A stretch of 7,856 bases of DNA from Nitrospira sp. UBA2083 (lineage in GTDB: Bacteria; Nitrospirota; Nitrospiria; Nitrospirales; Nitrospiraceae): contig DCZN01000109.1 of the NCBI GenBank assembly GCA_002331625.1, positions 9,677-17,532 on the forward strand. The letters are read 5' to 3'. The translations under genes were made by a program, and so were the position numbers. The notes beneath the pieces are model-generated. The model was not told the DNA's origin. It worked only from the letters and a program-made list of their open reading frames with translations, and ran no database searches. Position 1 is the stretch's first letter, and each line of letters begins with the position of its first letter. Shown here piece by piece: positions 1 to 5,640 of this stretch.

Positions 1-330
1 ATCACGAAGATCAAGGACGGCGCCGACGGCATGAAAATCCATCACGGGATCTGTGCGCGGTTTGAGAAGGCTGGGTACAAGACCGGCAAGGTTGATGGGC
101 GGATGCAGGGGTACTTTCATGGGACCGGGCATGGAGTGGGACTCGACATTCACGAAGCGCCTCGCATCAGTCGAACTGGGTCGCTGCTCCAGGAGGGGCA
201 TGTCGTAACGGTTGAACCTGGGCTCTACTATCCCGGATTAGGTGCGGTACGGATCGAGGACATGGTGCTGGTGACGAAGGACGGCTGCCGCAATCTCACC
301 AACTTCCCCAAAGTGTTCGAACTCACATAG
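1..330 (+). CDS. M24 family metallopeptidase, Xaa-Pro peptidase type (C-terminal fragment)
   Basis: The frame is open from base 1, so the start and the N-terminal half lie upstream. The 109 visible residues form the last part of a 'pita-bread' metalloprotease fold, which cleaves N-terminal X-Pro bonds using a two-metal centre in the cytoplasm. Visible family motifs are [15 protein letters not shown] (fragment residues 40-54), VEPGLYYPG (71-79) and VRIEDMVLV (83-91). By family knowledge the metal ligands here are His44, Glu72 and Glu86, with His51 as the catalytic-site histidine. The two aspartate ligands would lie upstream. The C-terminal end is of normal type for PepP/PepQ-like enzymes and stops with TAG. 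Aminopeptidase P, prolidase and creatinase-like members cannot be told apart from this fragment, so no gene symbol is given. The next gene follows after 70 bases with no clear terminator or promoter between. Confidence 0.9.
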   Translation: MTKIKDGADGMKIHHGICARFEKAGYKTGKVDGRMQGYFHGTGHGVGLDIHEAPRISRTGSLLQEGHVVTVEPGLYYPGLGAVRIEDMVLVTKDGCRNLTNFPKVFELT

Positions 331-394
331 ACGGCAGCCTGAATCTGGCCTCTCCTCTCCGTAGGGGCTCATCGGATACAGACTTCATGTTGAC

Positions 395-415
395 AAAGGA
401 ATGTCCTCTTCCTTT
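395..415 (+). promoter_or_regulatory. Archease Shine-Dalgarno inside a possible start-site hairpin
   Basis: The only Shine-Dalgarno-like sequence before the archease ATG is AAAGGA at 395-400, which abuts the start codon with no spacer. It is also the left arm of a perfect 6-bp inverted repeat with TCCTTT at 410-415, with the ATG in the 9-base loop. A second, tighter pairing, AGGA (397-400) with TCCT (404-407), would leave only the ATG in the loop. Both would hide the ribosome site. No other in-frame ATG, GTG or TTG exists between the upstream stop (362-364) and 401, so the start is not in doubt. The regulatory meaning is inference. Confidence 0.3.
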
Positions 416-838
416 CACTTCTTAGACGATGTCGCCACGGCCGATCTGGCGTTCGACGCCTCCGGCGATTCTCTGCAGGAAGTCTTCCAGGCCGCGACAT
501 GCGCGGTGATGGAAGCGCTTGCAGATCCGATCACCGTCGGGTCTTCTTGGCGGCAGACCATTGAACGAACAGATGAAGACCCTGCTGAGCTGTTATTCGA
601 TTGGCTCTCTGATCTCGTGTACTGGAAGGATGCCGCCGGGGTCGTCTTCAATCGATCAGAACTCACACTCAGGCGGCAGGAGAATGATGGATGGGCGCTG
701 ACAGGGGTGCTCTATGGAGAGCCCGTCAGTGGTGTGGGGCAGACCTTGAGAGATGATGTCAAGGGAGTGACGAAGCATCTCTATCGGCTTCGCCAAGCAC
801 AAGGGCGATGGACTGTCAGGGTGGTCTTGGACGTATGA
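401..838 (+). CDS. Archease family protein (RtcB cofactor)
   Basis: A 145-residue protein of usual archease length. Archease is a small cytoplasmic metal-binding protein that stimulates RtcB guanylylation, allows multiple turnover and broadens nucleotide use. The N-terminal strand FHFLDDVATADLAF (residues 5-18) matches the archease opening motif, with Asp15 at the position of the conserved metal-binding aspartate. The C-terminal block runs from DDVKGVTKH (118-126) to WTVRVVLDV (137-145), which is the family's terminal strand pair with a conserved aspartate (Asp144). The ATG at 401 is forced: the motif begins at once and no earlier in-frame start exists. The leading motif has DDVATAD where many members have an EHTAD-type sequence, which I take to be a subfamily variant. 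Its stop codon overlaps the rtcB start by 4 bases, strongly supporting the assignment. It is probably co-transcribed with rtcB. Confidence 0.9.
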   Translation: MSSSFHFLDDVATADLAFDASGDSLQEVFQAATCAVMEALADPITVGSSWRQTIERTDEDPAELLFDWLSDLVYWKDAAGVVFNRSELTLRRQENDGWALTGVLYGEPVSGVGQTLRDDVKGVTKHLYRLRQAQGRWTVRVVLDV

Positions 839-2286
839 GGCTTCATACCGAGATGCGAGTCAACCGGATCACCGACGAGGTATGGGAAATTCCCATCACT
901 GAGAAATCCGGCATGCTGGTTCCCGCTCGTATTTATGCGACGCCGACCATTTTACAATCGATGGATGTTGGGGTCTTTGAACAAGTCACGAATGTAGCCT
1001 GTCTGCCCGGCATCGCGCGCTACGCGCTCTGCATGCCGGACGGGCATTGGGGCTATGGGTTTCCCATTGGCGGTGTCGCCGCATTTGATGTCCGGTCTGG
1101 AGTCATCTCGCCAGGCGGTGTGGGCTATGACGTCAATTGCGGCATGCGCCTGATCCGTACGGACCTGACGCTGGAAGATGTACAGCCGACACTCGAACGG
1201 TTGATGACGGAGTTATTCCGTCGGGTGCCGGCTGGCGTCGGGGCAGCGGGATTCGTTCGATTAAATCGGGAATCGCTCGATGGGGTGATGACCAAAGGCG
1301 CCCGCTGGTGCATCGAGGAAGGGTATGGTTGGCATCGGGATCTTGCGCATATCGAGGAAGGCGGCTGCATCGCGGGTGCTGATCCCTCCAAGGTCAGCGA
1401 TCAGGCGGTGAGGCGAGGCATCAATCAACTGGGGACGCTTGGGTCCGGCAATCATTATTTGGAAGTGCAGGTCGTGTCGAATGATCGGGTGTTCGACCAT
1501 GACACTGCGGCAACATTGGGCATTACCGGCCACGATCAGGTTGTGATCATGGTGCATTGCGGGTCTCGGGGGTTCGGCCACCAGGTGGCGAGTGACTATC
1601 TGAAAGTCTTTGAAAAAGCGATGCGGCGATACGGGATCTCCGTGAAGGATCAGCAGCTCGCCTGCGCTCCATTCGCTTCAGTCGAGGGACAGGACTATTT
1701 CTCCGCCATGAATTGCGCAGCCAACACGGCCTTCGCCAATCGCCAGGTGATCACTCATCAGATCCGTGAAGCGTTTGCGCACGTGTTCGGGACATCGGCC
1801 GAAGAGTTGGGCATGGAGCTGGTGTACGACGTGGCCCACAATATCGCCAAGGTCGAACGCTATGCCGAGGGGGATTTACTCGTGCACCGCAAAGGATCGA
1901 CGAGGGCGTTCGGTCCCGGCAGTCCTGATTTACCGCCGGATTTCCGGAAGATCGGCCAACCAGTCATTTGCGGCGGATCGATGGAAACTGGTTCCTACTT
2001 GCTGGTCGGCACAGACCGTGCGATGAATGAGACCTTCGGCTCTACGATGCATGGATCAGGGCGGACCATGTCGAGGGCGCAGGCCAAGAAGTCGATCAGA
2101 GGTGAACAGCTTCAGCAAGAGATGAAACGGCGTGGGATCCTCGTGAAGGCCGTCTCCATGTCGGGGTTGGCGGAAGAGGCAGGGTTCGCGTACAAGAACA
2201 TATCCGAGGTGGTCGAAGCCGTCGATCGTGCAGGAATCACCAAAAAAGTGGCGGAGTTACGTCCGATCGGAAACATAAAAGGATAG
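835..2286 (+). CDS. rtcB: RtcB family RNA-splicing ligase
   Basis: RtcB joins RNA 2',3'-cyclic phosphate (or 3'-phosphate) ends to 5'-OH ends using GTP and Mn2+, through an enzyme-GMP histidine intermediate; it acts in tRNA splicing or RNA repair. Numbering from the ATG at 835 gives 483 residues, the usual size. All active-site residues are present: Asp99 and Cys102 in GYDVNCGMRL, Asn206, His207 and Glu210 in GSGNHYLEV, His241 in MVHCGSRG, His335 in YDVAHNI, and the guanylylated His406 in GSTMHGSGR. The MPDGHWGYGFPIGGVAAFDV stretch and the PIGNIKG ending resemble archaeal-type RtcB such as the Pyrococcus protein. There is no intein. The start at 835 is preferred because its ATGA overlaps the archease stop, a classic coupling signal. 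An in-frame ATG at 808 would add nine non-family residues deep inside archease, and an ATG at 853 would also still leave the conserved WEIP region intact. The context (archease) supports RNA repair or splicing. Confidence 0.96.
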   Translation: MRLHTEMRVNRITDEVWEIPITEKSGMLVPARIYATPTILQSMDVGVFEQVTNVACLPGIARYALCMPDGHWGYGFPIGGVAAFDVRSGVISPGGVGYDVNCGMRLIRTDLTLEDVQPTLERLMTELFRRVPAGVGAAGFVRLNRESLDGVMTKGARWCIEEGYGWHRDLAHIEEGGCIAGADPSKVSDQAVRRGINQLGTLGSGNHYLEVQVVSNDRVFDHDTAATLGITGHDQVVIMVHCGSRGFGHQVASDYLKVFEKAMRRYGISVKDQQLACAPFASVEGQDYFSAMNCAANTAFANRQVITHQIREAFAHVFGTSAEELGMELVYDVAHNIAKVERYAEGDLLVHRKGSTRAFGPGSPDLPPDFRKIGQPVICGGSMETGSYLLVGTDRAMNETFGSTMHGSGRTMSRAQAKKSIRGEQLQQEMKRRGILVKAVSMSGLAEEAGFAYKNISEVVEAVDRAGITKKVAELRPIGNIKG

Positions 2287-2390
2287 TTTGATCCTTCCAT
2301 CCAGATTCCGTTCACTCTCAATTTCCACCACACAATTCAACCATCACCCTCCATCTCAAAGAGTCTTCCCATAGCTCACAAGTAACAGCG
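2287..2390 (+). terminator. Possible Rho-dependent termination region after rtcB (C-rich, G-free tract)
   Basis: From 2311 to 2360 the + strand has no G in 50 bases and 21 C, and the wider 2291-2379 stretch has about 36 C to 5 G. Such C-over-G bubbles of unstructured RNA are the known loading preference of Rho. The position, directly after the rtcB stop and before a new transcription unit, fits. No intrinsic terminator is present: the only hairpin nearby, AAGGAT (2279-2284) with ATCCTT (2291-2296), is weak and has no T-run. The end point is approximate. Confidence 0.4.
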
Positions 2391-2395
2391 TGAGC
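2374..2395. repeat. Dyad GCTCAC-N10-GTGAGC
   Basis: Perfect 6-bp inverted repeat, GCTCAC at 2374-2379 and GTGAGC at 2390-2395, separated by 10 bases. It is not followed by a T-run, so it is not an intrinsic terminator on the + strand. It lies about 110 bases before the candidate -35 of the receptor promoter. It could be a binding site for a dimeric regulator or a chance dyad; no known operator consensus was recognised. Confidence 0.25.
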
Positions 2396-2483
2396 GGTGG
2401 TCAAATACTGGCATCTTTCACGTAGGAATGGGAGATTTTTTCTCGGCCTGTTCCAAGGTAGGTAGTTGATTTTCCTTCAATTC

Positions 2484-2511
2484 TTTACGAATAAAAAAAT
2501 ACTGCTATCGT
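2484..2511 (+). promoter_or_regulatory. Candidate sigma-70-type promoter for the receptor/binding protein/kinase unit
   Basis: TTTACG (2484-2489) as -35, a 16-base spacer, and TATCGT (2506-2511) preceded by TGC (2503-2505), an extended -10 arrangement. Seven A residues lie in the spacer. Transcription would begin near 2517-2519, giving a leader of about 60 bases. An alternative pairing is TTGATT (2466-2471) with AATAAA (2490-2495). Neither matches consensus closely. No Fur box or sigma-54 -24/-12 pair was found. Confidence 0.3.
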
Positions 2512-2562
2512 CGCTGTAGATGCGGAGAAAATGCTCGGCGCTGCCTGTTTGACCTTCTGAAC

Positions 2563-2571
2563 AAAGGTGAG
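2563..2571 (+). promoter_or_regulatory. Strong ribosome binding site of the TonB-dependent receptor
   Basis: AAAGGTGAG lies 6 bases before the ATG at 2578 and pairs well with the 16S 3' end. It fixes the start of the receptor and is the best Shine-Dalgarno in the window. Confidence 0.7.
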
Positions 2572-2577
2572 AAAACC

Positions 2578-4653
2578 ATGACAATCCGGCATACGCCTCA
2601 GTCGGGTAAGTTCTGCTCGGTCTGGACCGGCATCGCGCTGATTCTTCTGTGTCCGGTGTTGGTGGAAGCACGAACAGAGCTAAAAGAGACTGCAGCGACG
2701 AAAGGCCCCACTCCCCCTATAGATGAATTGGCTGAAGTATCACAAGTGTCAGGAGAGGAGGCGACGTTGCTCCAGGAGATTCCCACGGTCTATGGGGCAG
2801 CTAAATATGACCAGAAAGTCCACGAGGCGCCAGCCGCCATCACCCTCATCACGGCGGATCAAATCAAGAAGTACGGCTATCGAACCTTTGCCCAGATTCT
2901 GGACAGCGTCCCGGGACTCTTTACCACCGACGATCGGAACTACGGCTATTTGGGGATCAGAGGGTTCAACCGCCCTGGTGATTATAATACTCGCGTTCTT
3001 ATCCTGATCGACAACCATCGTATGAATGATGCTGTGTATGATCAAGGAGCGATTGGGACAGAAGCGCCGATCGACGTGGATCTGATCGATCGAGTAGAAA
3101 TCATCAAAGGCCCCGCGTCGTCCTTGTACGGGACGAATGCTTTTTTCGGAGTCATTAATGTCATCACGAAGCGGGGGCGAGACCTCAAGGGCGCTGAAGT
3201 GTCTGGAGAAGCCTCAAGCTTCAATACCTACCGAGGCCGCCTCTCTTACGGCAACAAATTCTCAAACGGCGTGGAGATGCTCCTATCCGGTTCCTACTCA
3301 GGTAGCGAGGGGCACCGAGAACTGGTGTACCCAGAATTTTCTTCCACGAATAATGGGATCGCGAAGGATGCCGACAAAGACAACTTCTACTACTACACCG
3401 GCAAGCTCACGTACGGCGACTTCACGCTGACTGGAGGCTATCAGTGGCGGAAGAAGCTGGTGCCGACCGCAGCGTTCGGCACTGTCTTCAACGATAATCG
3501 CTTCAACACCGTTGATGAACGGACCTACCTAGACTTCAGCTATCAACATGAATTCGCGAATCAGCTCAATGTGAAAGCACGGTTGTACTATGACCGGTAC
3601 TGGTATCGCGGCGATTACCCCTTCGACTATGGCGGTGCCGGTGTTCCTCCATTTACTCTGAATAGAGACAGCACACAAGCCGACTGGTGGGGCGCGGAAC
3701 TGACGGCAACCAAACGACTGTTCGATCGTCACAAGATCACAGCTGGAACCGAGTACCGTGACCAGTTCCGACAGTATCAGGCCAACCGGGATGTCGAGCC
3801 TCCGCTCACATACTTGGAAAGCAACCCGCATTCCAATTTCATTGCCGGCTACCTTCAAGACGAATGGGCCATCACGGATCATGTGACCTTGAATGTCGGA
3901 TTTCGGCATGATCATTACAGCACGTTTGGAGGGACCACGAACCCCCGAGTCGGACTTATCTCCACCTGGGGCAAGACAACAGTGAAACTCCTGTACGGGC
4001 AGGCCTTTCGCGCTCCCAATCCCTTTGAACAGTTCTATGTAACCGGGAATGTGTTCAAGACCAGCCCTAATCTCAAGCCAGAAAAGATCAAGACGTACGA
4101 ACTCATCATCGAACAATATCTCGGCAACCACATCCGGGCTCTTGGCAGTCTCTACCAATACAATATTTCTGGCTTAATCACCCAGACGCTCGACACCGAT
4201 GACAAACTCTTCTTCAATAACGTGGATGACATCACCTCACGTGGCGCGGAATTCACGGTTGAAGGGAAATGGCCGTCCGGTTATGAAGGACGAGTCAGCT
4301 ACGCCATTCAGACCTCTCGCAATGATCAAATGGATCAGATGCTCACCAATTCCCCGCAGCATCTGGTGAAAACCAACGTAATTGTCCCGATCATTGAGGA
4401 CAAGCTCTTTGCCGCCTTTGAAGGACGATATACCAGTTCGCGCCTAACTCTCTTAGGAAACAGCGCCAGCCCCTTTTACATTCTGAACTTGTCGCTATTC
4501 AGCCAGCAAATATTGAAAGGCTGGGAACTGTCCGCCCACATCAATAATCTTGTAAATCAGAAATATGGATATCCCGGTTCTGGCGAACACCTCCAGAATG
4601 TGATTGACCAGAATGGCCGAACCTTTTGGGTCAAGCTGAAGTATCGCTTCTGA
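2578..4653 (+). CDS. TonB-dependent outer-membrane receptor
   Basis: A 691-residue outer-membrane protein that would import a scarce ligand using energy from TonB-ExbBD. Residues 1-31 are a signal peptide (basic start, hydrophobic core about 16-29, likely cleavage after VEA). A linker of about 35 residues follows, then EIPTVYGA (67-74) where a TonB box is expected, and the plug domain (about 78-200) with APAAITLITADQI, YLGIRGFNRPGDYN, LILIDNHRMND, DRVEIIKGPASSLYGTNAF and INVITKRG. The rest is the 22-strand barrel, including RAPNPFEQ (478-485), NLKPE (498-502) and the outer-membrane C-terminal ending WVKLKYRF with a terminal Phe. There is no STN signalling domain, so direct sigma/anti-sigma signalling is unlikely. 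It resembles BtuB/FepA-class receptors in layout, but no residue pattern reveals the ligand. It is the first gene of a tight three-gene unit and has its own promoter candidate and strong ribosome site. Confidence 0.94.
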   Translation: MTIRHTPQSGKFCSVWTGIALILLCPVLVEARTELKETAATKGPTPPIDELAEVSQVSGEEATLLQEIPTVYGAAKYDQKVHEAPAAITLITADQIKKYGYRTFAQILDSVPGLFTTDDRNYGYLGIRGFNRPGDYNTRVLILIDNHRMNDAVYDQGAIGTEAPIDVDLIDRVEIIKGPASSLYGTNAFFGVINVITKRGRDLKGAEVSGEASSFNTYRGRLSYGNKFSNGVEMLLSGSYSGSEGHRELVYPEFSSTNNGIAKDADKDNFYYYTGKLTYGDFTLTGGYQWRKKLVPTAAFGTVFNDNRFNTVDERTYLDFSYQHEFANQLNVKARLYYDRYWYRGDYPFDYGGAGVPPFTLNRDSTQADWWGAELTATKRLFDRHKITAGTEYRDQFRQYQANRDVEPPLTYLESNPHSNFIAGYLQDEWAITDHVTLNVGFRHDHYSTFGGTTNPRVGLISTWGKTTVKLLYGQAFRAPNPFEQFYVTGNVFKTSPNLKPEKIKTYELIIEQYLGNHIRALGSLYQYNISGLITQTLDTDDKLFFNNVDDITSRGAEFTVEGKWPSGYEGRVSYAIQTSRNDQMDQMLTNSPQHLVKTNVIVPIIEDKLFAAFEGRYTSSRLTLLGNSASPFYILNLSLFSQQILKGWELSAHINNLVNQKYGYPGSGEHLQNVIDQNGRTFWVKLKYRF

Positions 4654-4669
4654 ACAGGATCTGCCCACG

Positions 4670-5623
4670 GTGCGCCACTCCCGTACAGCGAAGACAATTA
4701 CCTGTTGGTTTGCGATTGGATTCTTGGTCTGGTTCGGCCATCGGCCGATACATGTTGTGGCTGCCTCGCCCAAGATGGTGATTGTCGTCAGTCAGGACTC
4801 GCCTCCGTATGCTGAGGTTGTCAGCGGATTTCGCGCTTCCATGGGTGCTGCTGGGGTTCGGGAGGGGATCGAAGTCTATAGCTTACAGGGCAATATTGGG
4901 AGGGCGCAGGATGTATTGCGCCAGTTCAAGGGAGAGCCTCCGGCGCTGTTTCTGACTGTCGGATCATTGGCGACGCAGGCTGTCCTTACAGAGCATGGGG
5001 AAGTACCGGTTGTTGCCAGTCTCACTCCGCACCTTGAGAAGCTTAGGGGAAAGGGAAATCTCACTGGGGTTGGTTTCGAGTTTTCACTTGAAGGGCAATT
5101 TGAAATGATGCGACGGATCTTGCCCGACCTGTCGACTGTCGGGGTGCTGTACAGCCCCACAGAGAATCAGGAGACCATCGACGCCGCGTCGAAGCTTGCC
5201 AGAAAGATTGGGGTAAAACTCATATCGAAATCGGTCGCTACACCTCGTGAGCTTCCTGACGCGCTGGAGAGCTTAGCCAATAATATTGATCTTCTTTGGG
5301 GTATCCCCGATCAGGTGGTAGTATCACCGCAGACGGCCGAGCCTATCTTGTTGTTTTCGTTTCGGAATAAGGTTCCGTTTGTCGGACTGTCTGGTTCGTG
5401 GGTCAAAGCCGGATCCCTATATGCGTTGGAACGAGACTATGGCGATATCGGAGCGCAATGCGCAGAGCTAGCTCATCGGATCCTCAACAAGACATCCCCT
5501 CAGGCAATTCAGGTGGTTCCACCTAGAAAAATGCTCTTCTCGATCAATCTTAAAACCGCTCGGTCAATGAGGATAGAGCTTCCTCAGCCGGTGATAGAGG
5601 GAGCGACTCAAGTACTCCAATGA
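4670..5623 (+). CDS. ABC transporter-type substrate-binding protein (PF04392-like), periplasmic
   Basis: A 317-residue protein. The GTG at 4670 is chosen because AGGA at 4656-4659 sits 10 bases before it and the signal peptide follows directly: basic MRHSRTAK, hydrophobic core about 11-22, likely cleavage near VVAA/S at about 32. There is no lipobox, so it should be soluble in the periplasm. The mature part has the two-lobed periplasmic-binding fold of the ABC_sub_bind family: IVVSQDSPPYAEVVSGF (38-54), FLTVGSLATQAVL (94-106), NLTGVGFEFSLEGQFE (130-145), VGVLYSPTENQETI (157-170), LLWGIPDQVV (208-217) and VPFVGLSGSWVKAGSLYAL (235-253). Family members are tied to amino-acid-like or unknown ligands; the ligand here is not readable. 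It starts 16 bases after the receptor stop. No permease or ATPase lies in the window, and a sensor kinase follows after 15 bases, so a role in sensing rather than transport is plausible (inference). Confidence 0.88.
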   Translation: MRHSRTAKTITCWFAIGFLVWFGHRPIHVVAASPKMVIVVSQDSPPYAEVVSGFRASMGAAGVREGIEVYSLQGNIGRAQDVLRQFKGEPPALFLTVGSLATQAVLTEHGEVPVVASLTPHLEKLRGKGNLTGVGFEFSLEGQFEMMRRILPDLSTVGVLYSPTENQETIDAASKLARKIGVKLISKSVATPRELPDALESLANNIDLLWGIPDQVVVSPQTAEPILLFSFRNKVPFVGLSGSWVKAGSLYALERDYGDIGAQCAELAHRILNKTSPQAIQVVPPRKMLFSINLKTARSMRIELPQPVIEGATQVLQ

Positions 5624-5640
5624 AACGATAGATGTTTCAT
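5620..5640 (+). promoter_or_regulatory. Inverted repeat ATGAAAC-N7-GTTTCAT over stop/start junction
   Basis: A perfect 7-bp inverted repeat, ATGAAAC (5620-5626) and GTTTCAT (5634-5640), with loop GATAGAT. The left arm contains the TGA stop of the binding protein (5621-5623) and the right arm contains the first two bases of the kinase ATG (5639-5641). In mRNA the hairpin would occlude the kinase start until a ribosome finishing the upstream gene opens it. No Shine-Dalgarno is visible in the 15-base gap, which fits translational coupling. The function is inference. Confidence 0.4.

Noticed and set aside
390..395. Perfect TTGACA, a -35 consensus, just before archease
   Set aside because: No acceptable -10 exists 16-18 bases later, and transcription would start inside the archease coding region.
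808..834. Earlier in-frame ATG for RtcB at 808
   Set aside because: It would add nine residues unlike the family and overlap archease by 31 bases, while the ATG at 835 gives the typical ATGA overlap.
2279..2296. AAGGAT/ATCCTT hairpin at the rtcB stop as an intrinsic terminator
   Set aside because: The stem is only 6 bp and AT-rich, overlaps the stop codon, and has no following T-run.
2432..2444. GAGA-T-run-TCTC hairpin with T-run as a terminator
   Set aside because: The stem is only 4 bp and the T-run is in the loop rather than after the stem.
3529..4158. Long open frame on the - strand inside the receptor gene (about 209 codons)
   Set aside because: It lies wholly antisense to well-conserved barrel sequence, has no recognisable domain or ribosome site, and is explained by codon bias of the + strand gene.
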